A stretch of 64,000 nucleotides of DNA from Akanthomyces muscarius (lineage: Eukaryota; Ascomycota; Sordariomycetes; Hypocreales; Cordycipitaceae), in contig NC_079243.1 in assembly GCF_028009165.1 (NCBI RefSeq), positions 2,728,001-2,792,000 on the forward strand. Direction: 5' to 3'. This document shows positions 1-11,656 of this stretch, piece by piece. Numbering within the stretch: position 1 is the first letter of the stretch; every line of letters begins with the position of its first letter. The position numbers were made by a program, and so were the translations under genes. The notes under the pieces were generated by a model. That model saw only the letters and a program-made list of their open reading frames with translations. It was not told the DNA's origin and did not search any database.

Positions 1-1120
1 CGCCTCAATCTCGAGCAACTTCTTTGGAGGCACTAACCAGGTGAACTGTGTCACGCCCTTTGGTAAGAGAATCTTGGTCTATGATGGTGGTACCCTTTTC
101 ACTAACTTGCTACAGACGGTGGTAGGAAATTACTGTACGGCACTGACAATGGCATATATGTTTCGGATCGCAAGCTGAAAGAGCAAATACCAAGAAGAGT
201 CCTCGAAACGCCCAGCGTCACGCAGATCGACATACTGGAGGAATATCAGCTACTCCTTGTCTTGTCAAATAAGACGCTACAGTCCTACGCCCTGTCAGCA
301 CTAAACCCCGACGAGCCAGCCTTGGCCAAAAGACCGAAGAAGATACAGAACCACTGCAGCTTCTTCAAGACTGGTATCTGCTTAGGCAGGCATCTTGTTT
401 GCTGCGTCAAGTCCACCGCGTTATCGACCACCATCAAGGTTTTTGAACCCAACGATGCGATGACGAAGGCGAAGAAACAAAAGGGACTTGGCAAGTTTAT
501 CAGCAGTGGCCATGATGAACTTCGGCCCTTCAAAGAGTTTTACATCCCCACAGAATCTACGTCTGTTCACTTTCTCAAGTCGGTTCTCTGCGTGGCATGC
601 GCAAGAGGATTTGAGGTTGTGTCCTTGCAAACACTCGAGACGCAATCGCTTCTTGATCAAGCTGATACTTCGCTCGATTTTGTTGCTCGGAGGGAAGGAG
701 TGCGGCCGATTCACATAGAGCGACTGAATGGCGAGTTCTTACTGAATTACTCGGAATTCTCATTCTTTGTTAACCGCAATGGTTGGAGAGCCCGCCCGGA
801 GTGGCGAATTGATTGGGAAGGAGCGCCTCAGAGTTTTGCGTTGAGCTATCCGTTCATTCTCGCTTTTGAACCCAACTTCATAGAATTGCGCAACATTGAA
901 AATGGCACCGTCCACATCGTTCCGCACAAGAGTATCAGAATGTTGCACAGCAGCACCCATGAGGTATTTGGACGCCCCACTTCCTAACAATAGTCGAAGC
1001 TGACCGTTCTTTCAGATTTTATATGCATACGAGGATGAAAAGGGCGAAGATGTCGTGGAGGCAATTGACTTTTGGAAGAACAATAGACGCTCCGACGTTC
1101 CCGGCTCATCTTCACCTTGA
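1..1120 (+). CDS. Rho1 guanine nucleotide exchange factor, C-terminal part (CNH domain), partial
   Basis: This is the 3' end of a gene that begins left of the window. Exons read 1-62, 116-963 and 1016-1120, with introns 63-115 (GTAAGA...CAG) and 964-1015 (GTATTT...CAG). The product is a beta-propeller-like citron homology (CNH) domain. It ends with a recognisable fungal Rom1/Rom2 signature, SIRMLHSSTHE, continued after the last intron by ILYAYEDEKGEDVVEAIDFW. In this family the DH-PH core, which lies outside the window, loads Rho1 with GTP at the cell cortex to drive cell-wall synthesis, and the CNH domain mediates targeting and regulation. The last intron is phase 0 and both frames join cleanly. 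Which of the fungal Rho GEFs (Rom2 or Tus1 type) it is cannot be settled without the N-terminus. Confidence 0.85.
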
Positions 1121-1570
1121 GTACGTGGGGCCTCTGTTTATCGTCTTCGGCAAACGAGCTGCAACACGACTCATCGGTCAAGTGATTATTTTGGAAGCGA
1201 AATTGAGCGAAGTATTATTTTGCACTTTTGATCATCGTAGGTGCTATGCATCCTTGGCGGCGGGTGATTTTCTTCTGGATGTCATTTTTAAAAAAATGCT
1301 GGCGGTGGAGCGCATATGAAGTGTATAGAAGGTCTTGAATGCAAGGGATGTAACTTTGTGATACTAAAAACAAGTTGCTCCGTCTAAGCTTTCTCACATA
1401 GGATTCGTGCTCGGGCTGTGATGAACTCAACAAGACGAAGACGTGAGAGGCTGAGCCATCGAGTTCATCAACGAAGTTGTATTTAATGAGAGCCCACCAA
1501 CCATCCCATCAAGTTACGCGTAAGCGACTGAGTTATTTTGGAAATGCTCGCTCCTCGGTTGCGGCTTGAG
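1121..1570. other. convergent intergenic region, 450 bp
   Basis: This lies between the stop of the Rho GEF (plus) and the stop of the RecA-like gene (minus). It holds the two 3' untranslated regions. I see no further gene or structured RNA. Confidence 0.6.
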
Positions 1571-2868
1571 TCAATGCCCACAAGCATCAACAATTTGCTG
1601 ATTAGATATATTCAGGACAGCCCATCTTTGTTCGCGATGACGTCTACGAACATGGAGTGAATCTAAGTTGTCTTGTAGAACCTCTACCAAGGTAGGGGAG
1701 TGACACTGGTAGTCAGTCTTTGACGACCCTGCAGCCTTTTCAAGGCTGCAAGACGAAACGACTTGATGATTTGATATACCTGTGCAGAGAATATGCAAGT
1801 CAAGAAATTGGTTGAAGACAGCACCAAAACTTGGTCGTGAAGGCCTCAGGCCGCGCACCGAAGGAAATATCGACCGAAGCGTAGTTTCTGTACTCTTGTT
1901 GCCTGAAATTGGGTTGCTGAAATCTGAAGTTGACTCATTATACTTGTTGCTGACCTCCTCGGTGGTAGAATTGACCAACAATATCAGAGGATTCGTACTT
2001 GTAGAGCTGGAGAGCCTCTGCAACCGCGCTCTTAAGAGTGCTAATGATTTATGTGCTGCCGTCTTTTCTCGTCTAGCAAATAAGGACGTTAAAAGAGTAG
2101 AGAAATGAGTCACGACGATAATTTCTGGTGAGCACATGGCTGAAGAGCTCTCGTTCTGAGCGTCATACGACGGCGCCCTTGATTCATTCTGATACTTGAT
2201 GCGATCGTGTCCGAAGGGATATGACAGGTCTTCATCCTCGCTATCTTGGATTTCAGCGGCGGTTATATATTGATCCGGCTTGTGGCTGCTTGTATTCTGT
2301 TCTTCGAGAGCGATGGAGGGAGACGCAACTGTGACGCAGGGCTGCAGAAGCTCAGATATCGTAGGCCAGATACCATCTATATCGAACACAACCGATAGCA
2401 TAACGCGATCCAAGCTGCTGCGGCATTTCTCTTCAATTTGTTCATGTTGAAGTCCGGATTTCAATAGCTCGGATTTTGCAATTTCCATGATCAATTTGGA
2501 TACCGATGCCAGAGGCTTCGGTGTGATGACCAAGGCGCGGCTGGCTGAGCTGTCCAAGATCGCCCTAATTGTGCCTTGCAGTCCCATCTAACTGCCTCAG
2601 CGTCCAGCACACGAGACGAGAGCTAGAAGAAAGAACGTACCAGCAAGCCAAAGCCGTCCGCATTGTCGGCGCTGATGCCTACGACAGAGCCTCTTTGTAG
2701 GCCGCCGAGTAGGACGGCGCCGTCCAGCTCTGTACATCCATATTGCAATGGCTGAAATCCGGCAAGGCGATCTTGCAGGCTGGCTTCTTTGCTGGCGAGC
2801 GTTGACGCGCAAACAGGACCAGGTTGGAGATAAAAGTCTTTCATAATATCGGGCAGAGGATCATCCAT
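1571..2868 (-). CDS. RecA/Rad51-like paralogue with degenerate Walker A, 414 aa
   Basis: Two exons: 2641-2868 (start ATG at 2868) and 1571-2587. The intron is 2588-2640, with donor GTACGT and acceptor TTAG; this acceptor keeps the frame, while the nearer CAG does not. Residues about 45-75 read like the start of a Rad51-family core (GCTELDGAVLLGG then RGSVVGISA). The following P-loop lacks the GKT/S triplet and reads ADNADGFGLL instead. A hydrophobic strand (PEIIVVTHFSTLLTSLF) may correspond to Walker B. A Ser/Thr-rich linker follows, and a second strand (PLILLVNST) lies further on. In the family such paralogues assist Rad51 in homologous recombination. I infer a non-catalytic mediator role from fold resemblance only. 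An alternative is another RecA-fold protein such as an XRCC2/Rad51D-like subunit. Confidence 0.55.
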
Positions 2869-3398
2869 TTTCGTTGAGGTAAATGTAGACAGATCGTTGG
2901 CCAGTTACCGGTCCTTTACGACTCGAGATCCAGAGGGGCCCCACCAAGATCAGGTGGCAAGATACAACAAAACTGTCACGCAAACGCGCGAAGAGAGATT
3001 TGGGCTACGCATGCTGAACCTCCAGCTTTAGAATCGTTTTTTTTTTAATTCAATCATTAGAGCTACTTCTGCATCTGCAGATAGGAATATCGATGATCCA
3101 TCGCCGCAGGACGATAACGATCGCCAACTAAACACAGCCTCGCTACATTGCTGGCGGCATAAACGTTTTGGCCCCTTAACCATTTCCGCTAATAAGAAAA
3201 ATCGGTGGTTTCGAAGTCAAATTGGTCCATTCTTCTGGTACAACTCGGCCGCTATCACGCAGGCAAGCCGCACGAGTAGCGCAGCTGCTTTCACCGCGAC
3301 CAGAAGGCGATATGCCTTTGAAAGTCAGTGCAACTTGGACTATTGTGCCTGTGGCGAATAGCCATCGCTTTGGCCTCACTGCTTCTCTCACCGGAAAT
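2869..3398. other. intergenic region, 530 bp
   Basis: This is upstream of the RecA-like gene and downstream of Pal1 (both minus). A poly-T run lies near 3038-3047. No gene, tRNA or repeat is visible. Confidence 0.6.
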
Positions 3399-5213
3399 TC
3401 AGCCCTGGTTCGCTGACGCGTTATTGGCACCGTCTACATTTCTGGGCTTCCTGCCACCCTTCAAGCTCTTCATTCTTCCGAGAAGGCTGTTTGGTTTCGC
3501 GGAGGTCTCCTCTGCCGGGCTGGTAGCATCTGTTGTGGCTCGCCTCTCAAGAGCTGCGCCAGAGCCACGTCTAGGAACAGGTGGCGGGCTGGCCGGCGAA
3601 AGAGTGCCATCTCGACGCTTGACCGTTATACTGTCTTCGCCCTTGCCGAATTCGGAGAAGTAGCCTTGACTGGGCTCGGAGCCGTCGATGGGCCTGGAGG
3701 GCATTGCTTCAGGAGAATACTGTCCGGCACCGGAATATTCACGAGGACCCTTGTTCATGTGCCGAATACGGTGCGCCAGAGACTTCTTTCGCTGTATCCC
3801 CACTGTCGTTGCCTCTTGAGCCTCCTCAGCTTGACGTCGAGCGATAGCAGCCCGAGCGGCTGGGGTCCCTTCCAAAAAGGTTGAAGTGCCGAGGCCATGG
3901 CTTTCGTCACCGTGAATTATATCGCCCCGCGATACGGGATTGAAAATTGCGGCATTCTTGGCTCGGGCACCCGCTGCGAAGTCTCTGAATGCCTCGGCAG
4001 TCTCCCCCATGAAGGTTGAATGATCTGCTTGTTGGTTTAGGGGACCTGAGCCACCAAGAGAGTTATTGAGCGAGTCTTTCGGAAATGCTTGCATCGGGGC
4101 GCGGCGGCTGCTCTGCCGGTTGCGGTGGGGGTTCAGTGCATCAAAGGGGCCGTCATGATGGAACACTTGTGAGCTGGTTAGCAACAACTATTTGGCTGGA
4201 CAGCCTCGAAAGTACTTACGCCCGGTTCCGTATATGCTTGTCGCATCGAGCTGGTCAATGATATCAATCCGACGGCTCGGTCTACCCGATCGGCCCTTGT
4301 CCTTTCCATCACGACCCTCGCGCCGCAGCCTGTCCTTTTCGCGTCGCTTCTCTTCAATCATCTTCCGCTCTTCGTCTGTAATGTGTTTGATGTCGAAGTC
4401 CATTATCGAAGATTCGGAGTTGCGTCGCGGTCGGCGTTGAGGCTTTCTTTGAGGAGATCTCGATGATCCAGGCTGTGAGCCTTGCGCGTGCCTCCTTGCT
4501 TTGAGGGCCTCCTCTTGGGACTTTGTTGGTCTGTGCTTCTGCATATTGGGTACAGGCTGAGCACCTGGCTTCTCGCCGGGACGGGGAGGTGGTACGCGTC
4601 GCTCCATAGGCCGCTTCGCGTTTGGTAGAGATGATGGCTGAAAATTTACAGGCTTGCTATCGTCTAGAGTCAAAGAATTCTGCACAATGTCACCTGTCAG
4701 TGGCGTTCACCAGATGAGAGCGGCACGATTTTGGAAAGAGGGACTCATGCAGGCTGGGTTGGAAGCAGCGTCAGGTGGAACAGTGGCGGCCAGCTGCTGT
4801 ACGTACAAATATATCTTCCGCTGACAAGCTCTGCGAGTCGGAATGCGTCGATGTTACGCCAGGCGAGCGCACAGCAGGAGGTTGGTCAAGAAAGGGATTG
4901 CGCGAAAGCGGTCGGGGAGGAGCAGGGTCGCCAAACGGAGAAGTCGACAGACCTGCTGCACCAGTTTCCGCGTTCGATGGAGACGCAGCTCGGTTTCGGA
5001 AGGGATTATTGGAGAGGAGATTCGCCGACAGATGCGTTCCCTTGGCCCCTTGTTGCCCTGTACGAGGGAGTTAGATGGATTCCAGGACGAGACAAGCCCG
5101 CCGCGAAACATTCGTCGTCAGGGCTTTGACGGCGGGGTCCAAGCGGCGAGCCTTGGGATCGTCTCGGGTCGTGAACTCTTACCTGGAGGCTCAGAGGCGC
5201 CGGCGGCTGACAT
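3399..5213 (-). CDS. pal1: Pal1 family cell-morphology protein, 502 aa
   Basis: Four exons: 5183-5213, 4807-5057, 4220-4679 and 3399-4165. All introns are GT...AG and phases agree (1, 0, 1). The first exon codes for only ten codons plus one base, MSAAGASEPP. The family signature lies around residues 230-270, reading IDQLDATSIYGTG and then, after the last intron, LFHHDGPFDALNPHRN. The rest is low-complexity and basic or proline-rich: a KRREKDRLRREG-type charged helix precedes the core, and Ser/Pro stretches make up the tail. Pal1 of fission yeast localises to growing tips and endocytic sites and is needed for cylindrical shape; in budding yeast it is an early endocytic coat component. The assignment rests on the core motif, which is very clear. 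The minus-strand start at 5213 follows the short leader and gives a normal Pezizomycotina-like N-terminus. Confidence 0.9.
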
Positions 5214-7324
5214 TGTGATCTTATCGTTGTAATAGACTGTTGGCTAATGGCTGTGAGGGACCTCGCAGGAGAACCAGGGTATCGCAAGCCCCCGATGTTG
5301 CGTGTATGGGGGGTGTTTGCTGAAGGGACTGGCTCGCACCCATCTAGTGGGTGTGGGGTGACAGCGGCTTAAACCTCCAGCACCAAAAAGGGGCTGCCGG
5401 CGTCGGCACACTGCCACAGTGTTGTGCTAGGCCTACGAATGGCGATTCTGTTACGCGCAGCGTGGTTGCTGCGTTTTACTAGCGCTGCGTGTGTGTGATT
5501 TTCCGTTCCAGAGAGGGAGCACCAATGTTCTTGGCATGACACATATTGGTGATTTATTGGGCTTGAGCTCGAAGTTCTTTCCAGAGGCGTCTGCTTGTTC
5601 AAGCCTAGTAAGTTAGACGCCAGGAGCGCCAGATCGCAGGGCTACCAAGTGTGCTTGCTTGACAGCTGGGAGCAGATAGTTTCGGCCTACATGCGCTACC
5701 AAAAGGTTGCCGCGACTTTAAGAGGCTGCAGCGCACATCAGTAGTGACGGGTTAGATGCGTGATGATATCAACCTTGTCCGTCAGTATTGTAGTATTCGC
5801 GCTTGTTTGATCAATTTCAATTGTAGATGTTGATTTCATTGAGAGTGGTTAAGCAAGAGCTTGGCAAAATGGGGCAGACAGAAAAAAAAAAAGCCACCTA
5901 CTTAACTGCAGCGTAGTGACAGGCAAAAAAAAAAAAAAAAGAAAAGAAAAAGGCCGGAAAGATTATTGGGCACCCGCACCGATTTAAAAAGAAGCCCATA
6001 GTAGAGCCCGAGTGCGGAAGAATTTACTTTACCGTTGAATGTGTTGCCTATCTGCGAAAGTGTGCTCCTCGGGTTGATTTTTATTTGGTGTGACGATGGA
6101 AGACGCATTTAAAAAAAAAAGAAAAAAAAAGAAGAGCAAGCACACCACCTTGGCGTCCGTGAATAAAGATAGCTAGCACTTTTTTCCCCGAGAAAAAATC
6201 AATGCAATTTCTATTCAAAATAAAACATCAAACAAAGCCGGTTTGGCATTATGTATCATCCCAGCGGCTACATATACCTACCACGCAGTGAACGATGCAA
6301 ATGTTATTTTTCTGTGTAAAATGCGATGCATCCCCCCTTCATATCTCCTTTTTAACAGTATAGCACATGGAGACAAAATCTCTCTTCTTTTGTTAATTTA
6401 TCCTGCTTTAATCGTACTATTCAGCTATAATATTAGGTATGAATCATCCTCGGCGTTAGTAACCAACCGACCCTCAGTTTACTCAGGCGAAGAGTTATCA
6501 CGGACAACCGAGGCTAGGCAGCAGCTGCCGCCATTATTATGATGATGTCGTGAATCACACCCTCTGATCTTAGGCTCTCATCCGTACTCACCCTCTTGTA
6601 CTTCTAATATCTCCTTAGATACCATGGCGTACACTCTTAGCGACATATAGCGCCGGGACCGAAGTACCACCTTCGGACGGAAGACCAACACGTCCAGCGC
6701 TTCGTTCCAGCAGAAACTCTTAGGATATCATTCGGCTGTGTGCCGGTTAATCCCATGGGAAAGAAGATCGTGTATATACCCAGAGTTGCGATCGTAAACA
6801 AATGCAATTACCCAAAGGCCGCAGGAAAAGAGACCGGAATGGAATTTTCTCTGTTACTATTGAAGAATGCTACAAGAGCGACACACGCCAGGTCGATATG
6901 ATGTGTAAGGATGACACACTCACTGTTGGTCTCAATGGGTTTAGCGGAGGGCTTTGTCAACTGTGAACCGTCCTCCGTCTGTGTCTACCGTTGTAGGGAA
7001 CACGCAGTCTTTCGAACTGCTGTTCTGGTTCGCGGCGAAAGGCGATTCCAAGGCCAAGCCAGATGACAGCACAAGAGAGGCTTGGGAAGAAGGCCTTGAG
7101 ATAGAATGGGCCGAGGCGAGAGAGGCTGCAGCACGCATAAGCGCAGAGGCTGACGGGCGGGTGATAGAAAAGGTTCTGGCAGATATGCGTAACACGGGCT
7201 ACGACGTATCGCAAACGCGGTCACACGATGAAGCTATTAGCTTGATGCAACTTTATAAGCTGCTTTGTAGTGGATAAAAAAATTGGTCTAGATTTCACAA
7301 TGCCATCTCCCTGATCATCCCTCA
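5214..7324. other. intergenic region, 2.1 kb, with A-rich low-complexity core
   Basis: This holds the Pal1 promoter on the left and the 3' side of the Rab GAP on the right. From about 5800 to 6450 it is AT-rich with several poly-A runs. A weakly protein-like plus-strand frame runs 6945-7277 (see findings). No gene is convincingly supported. Confidence 0.5.
5881..6135. repeat. poly-A / A-rich low-complexity tracts
   Basis: Three A runs (about 5882-5891, 5925-5940, 6111-6130), interrupted by G, lie within an AT-rich stretch. They read as simple low-complexity DNA. On the minus strand they are T-tracts, which are common nucleosome-depleting elements in fungal promoters. Confidence 0.8.
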
Positions 7325-10300
7325 TCAAGTGTCAAACTCCACCACGCCTGCGCTTTCATGTGCCGCAGACTTCGCACCAGATCTTGCCTCCGTATCAATG
7401 TCCACTAGTTCTCCAACTTCCTTTGCCGCAGCGCCAGCAGATGCATCAGCGCCGTCCAGCAAGTCCCGGTCGGAGCTTCTCACGGAGCGGCGCTCAATGT
7501 CGGCACTTCGGCCAGAGGTCAGCTCAGCCCGCAGGGCCATATCGTCATCATCATCATCATCGTCGTCAGCGCGTTGACCGGGAACAGCGTTCTTTTCCAG
7601 CTCTCTCTGCGCCTCTTCCATCCGCCGTCGCACTTCGGTAGCGACTCGCATGCCGTCGGTCACTATATTGTCTAGAACGCCGCGAAGACCCCGTCCAGCG
7701 CCAGGTGGACCGCCCTGTGGTGGCATTTGGTGCCGTGCACCAAAGCCCAAGCTGGAAAATGTTGTGAGAGACCCAGGCGAAGCGAGAGCGTCGGGAACTC
7801 CTTCCACGATGTGGAACGACAGGGGAAATGAGGACTCGAAAAACTGCTCCAAAAGCTCATCTGCTAATACCACCATCCGGAACGTCGGCAGAGTAATGTG
7901 AAGTGGGTGAGCAGGATCTAGCGCTGCATTGGCGGCTTCAGCCTTTGCCTTGCTGACGCTACGGCTTGAGGTGACCTCGCCTTTTGCGGCGGTGTCGGTG
8001 CTGGAAGTAAGACCCGGTAGGTTGCCTCCTCTGTGTGCAGTTGACTCGGAGCCGTCTCTGTCATCGTCATCATCATCATCGCCGATAGCAAATGCGTCTG
8101 CACCCTTCAGGTCATGGCCATCGTCAATGGTGATAAGGTCTTCCTTTTCGTGGTTGTTCGTCGAACGGTCTGGATCCGCATATTCAAAGCAGCGACGAAT
8201 GAAGGCGCTGACACTCCCAAGGAATCTTTCGTTTGTAGACGCACCAGCGACCTGGCCGTCGAGGGTTTCAGTGCTGCCATCGGCGTTGGCGAGGAGTGAT
8301 GGGCTCAAAGACCCCTCCAAGCCACGCCGTGACAGAAACAGGAGCGCCTCCGAGATGCGCAGAATGCCCTCTCGGTCGACCTTGCCATCTCCGTCGTCGT
8401 CGTAAAGCTCAAAAAAGTACGTGATGGTTCCCATAATGTCCTTCTTACCCTTGATGCCCGCCAGACCGGACACAACGTTTTGCAGAGTGAGTGCCTGGTT
8501 GCCGTCGATATCCCATTTTTTGAAGAGGCGCTCTAAGAACTCGTGCTGCGCCGGCTCGGGTCCGAACCCCCAAGGGGAGTTGCTGCGGGAGACACCCCAG
8601 CCGCCGTTGACCTTGCCGTGTCGCTCCGTCTCCGCCCCGTTGCTTCTCTTGGATTGGCCGGGCGAGTCTGAGACCGCCCATCGGGACATGCTGGCGAGAA
8701 ACTCGCGGAATGCGTCGTAGTCCATCAAGCTGGTGCTTGGTCCCAGCCCCACGCGGCCTTTTTCAACCTGATCCGGGGCACCAGCGGCGAAGATCTCGGA
8801 TGCGCGCATCCTGCTGGCTTTGGCGCGGCGCTGCGCCTCCTCTTGCATCATGCAATCTCGCTGCTGGCGCTCGTACAGCACATTATAGAACCTATCGTAA
8901 AGAGAGCCTAGCTCGTCGTTGGCGAGGAGCTTGCTGTCTGGGCCCAGGTTTCGGATGGCGGTTCTCTTGGCAAAGTTTTCGATATTGTTGAGGACTGCGT
9001 CCTTTTTCTGCAGCCGCAGCTCTGTGATGCTGCTGTGGGTAATACCCGAAAACTCCTTGAAGGCAACAACCATGAGTTCCTGGAACCGCGTCACGGCGCG
9101 GAGCTTGGGATTTTCGGATTTGGGGTGGGCAGATTGGTCTAGCCGTGCAAAGTACGTCTTCAGGACTGATATAAAGGCGCCGTCATCTGCAGCATCGAGA
9201 AGCTCCTCTCCGTTGATGCGAAGTATGGCCAGACCAACCTGAAACAACACCTTCGGGCCCTCGACGAAGAAGACGTCCAAGACGCGGAAGGCGAAGACGA
9301 GCGGCATGGAGTTGATATATAAAGAAAGAAACCACGGCAGGGACACCACCGAAAGCTGAACGTCACTCTTGACTAGGTGCTCCCACAGTACAGGCATCGT
9401 GCGCTCGACGAGAGACTCGAAGACTTTCTGGTCCAGGAGAGTGCCATACATGGTGGTGGAGTAGTATCCGGGCACGAGCCTGTCGCACAGTGCAGAGAGC
9501 AGGAAGAAGGCCTGGGATTCGGACATGTATATGAGGAGAGCGGCCACGACAATGTTCATCGCTTGGCAGTAGCCGACATCCGTGTTGACCCAGCTGTAAG
9601 CAGTCAACACGCGGCGGAGGCGCCCTATACCGTCTTCACTTTGGAAGCCAGGGTACTCTGGCAAGCTTCGGTTGAGGTCCTTCTCGATCTCATCGATGGC
9701 GAGCGACTCCTGACCCTCAAACTTGGCCAATGTGTCTGCGTATAGGGCCGGGGACTCTAAGCGCAGGTACAACGAACCAGAGGTCAGCTCCCACATCTCG
9801 CCTCGTAACCGGTTCGGCAAGCCAACCCGGATAAGCTTGTGAAAGGTGGGCTGCCGGATGAGCGTGGCGTCTCGGCCGTTGTCACGAAGGTACTCTGCCC
9901 AAAGTCGCATCTTGGCTCGGTCTCTCAGCTTCTTCGCGTCGCCAGGGTAGCGGAACGTCATGCCAAGTCCTGCGTCGGGAGGTGCGCTGTCTTTCTTCTC
10001 CTCGGGTCGCAAGAGGTATTCCGAGTAGCATTCAGCGACGACCCGGCGCAGCTTACCGACATTACCCACGCCGGCTCGCAGGCCCTTCTTCAGGCCGTCG
10101 CAGAACCGCTCGCAAGCCTGTCTAGAACCCGCAAGGTGTATGGTTATGCGTTGTTCTTTGATGTCTCTATTGTCTTTCGTGCTGGAGTCCTTGTCTTTTT
10201 GGCTCTCCGCGAGGAGTCCGTTCCAAGTCGTGATGGCAAGGGCAAACTACACACGCGCTGTTAGCTCAGGCCTCGCGAGCTCGGGCTCTCTGCTCCGCGT

Positions 10301-10728
10301 ACCTGAAAGTTTTGGCTGTTCAGCCTTTCTACACGCCTGATGGCGCACAGAGGGAATGTGAACCCATTCCCGCTGGGCCCCCCGCCGTGCGTCTGGCCGG
10401 TGAAGGCGGACGAGGTGCTCGTGCTCGCCGACTGCAGGAAGCTCGTAGGCGTCGTCGAGAAGCAGATGAAGGCCTCGGACAGATGCAGCTTGCCCGCATA
10501 GTGCCAGCCTCTATCGTGGTCCTTCTCGCCTCCAGTAGCATTCGATGGTGGGATAGTGAGCTCGGCAGTGATCTCGTAGAGGGGGCTCTGAGACGCTGGG
10601 AGCCGGAACTGGCTCTGGAACAGCGACGCCTTGGAGGGATTCCGGTCGGAGCTGGAGAGGTTTAATCCCTGTGTGGGGTCAATGAGCTGCTGTGCCTTCT
10701 GCACTATGCTGGTAAAGTTGGAAAACAT
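7325..10728 (-). CDS. GRAM-TBC-EF-hand Rab GTPase-activating protein (Gyp2/TBC1D9-like), 1115 aa
   Basis: Two exons: 10303-10728 and 7325-10246. The phase-0 intron is 10247-10302 (GTACGC...TAG). The start ATG at 10728 gives MFSNFTSIVQKAQQLIDP, the usual N-terminus of this family. Residues about 30-190 form a GRAM-type lipid-binding domain. The TBC domain spans about 280-490 and shows the two catalytic fingers: IEKDLNR for arginine and GYCQAMN for glutamine. EF-hand-like segments follow at about 715-780, the clearest loop being DDDGDGKVDREG. Acidic Asp runs occur near residues 867 and 1040. TBC proteins accelerate GTP hydrolysis on Rab proteins. This GRAM/TBC/EF-hand order matches budding yeast Gyp2 (Mdr1) and animal TBC1D8/9. 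The Rab target is not deducible here. Confidence 0.9.
7543..7567. repeat. ATC/GTC trinucleotide run coding for poly-Asp
   Basis: An imperfect trinucleotide run reads as consecutive Asp codons on the minus strand near the C-terminus of the Rab GAP. A second similar run lies at about 8061-8084. Such runs vary in length between strains. Confidence 0.75.
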
Positions 10729-11656
10729 GATTTCTGCTTTTCTGTCAGACGCGCATGGCGACGGAGCGTAGCCCCTCGTCGCCCCAGTCCTCGCAGCTGG
10801 GTGAGCACACAAGTCGTGTGTGCAGCGGCGGAGCGCGGCTGATAGAAACGAGACCAGGCGTCTGTGGGACGTCAGATGGACTTGATAACCGTTCCGGCGT
10901 AGTGTTCTCGGATGTCGTATGAGCTACGTCGGTGCTGTGCCAGCTTTGAGAGTGGATTGATTCTTCGATTGCTTGTGTGGTTCTCTCGGCACATATGTCA
11001 TTGCCTTCCTGATCTCGAGTCGGTGGAGCTCCCTTCATGTACCAGCTGGTGGTGGGATGTGATGGGTCAAACGACACAGGTTCCCAGGGGGCTCTCAGGC
11101 TCACAGCGCCACGGCTGCCCTTCGAGCTGTCAAGCCACACTTTGCCAGTTTGCCCCGCCTCTTGCACCTCCGCACCACCTAGCTGCCACTCCACCCCAGG
11201 TACCTCGCCGTGCCACAAGACCTGCTCGGAAGTACCTGCTGTCGTGGGAGTACTTTGTCTTTCGTGCCCACCACTGCCCCACCTTATGCACTGGTGCGGG
11301 TGGATGTTGAGCATCATCTGTGATGTCGCGGTTGGAAGGATAGTACGGCTGGAGACTCTGCACCGTGTTCCCTCGTGTATACACCTCGCTCTAATCAGCA
11401 CTTGGTCGTAACTGAGAGAGCCGCCTACGCAGAAACCATCCGAGAGCTGCTCAATCGGAGCGAGAACGCACTATCAGCTCGCCATTTACCAGCCTAGTTG
11501 CGGCCATGGATCACACCAGATTGCAACATTGATCAATCGCCTGGCCGCGCTAGAAATAGCGTTTCGTACTCACACAAGATCGGCCGCAGGCTGCGAATGG
11601 AGACTGTTGGCTGTTCACTACAGCACAGACGATAAGCCACACACTGGGCCGGCGCC
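10729..11656. promoter_or_regulatory. divergent promoter region between the Rab GAP and PKA genes, 928 bp
   Basis: It separates the divergent start codons at 10728 (minus) and 11657 (plus). Several stop-free frames cross it on both strands. None shows a recognisable domain or a usable ATG plus splice pattern, so I read it as two back-to-back promoters and leaders. No specific factor site can be named with confidence. Confidence 0.5.
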
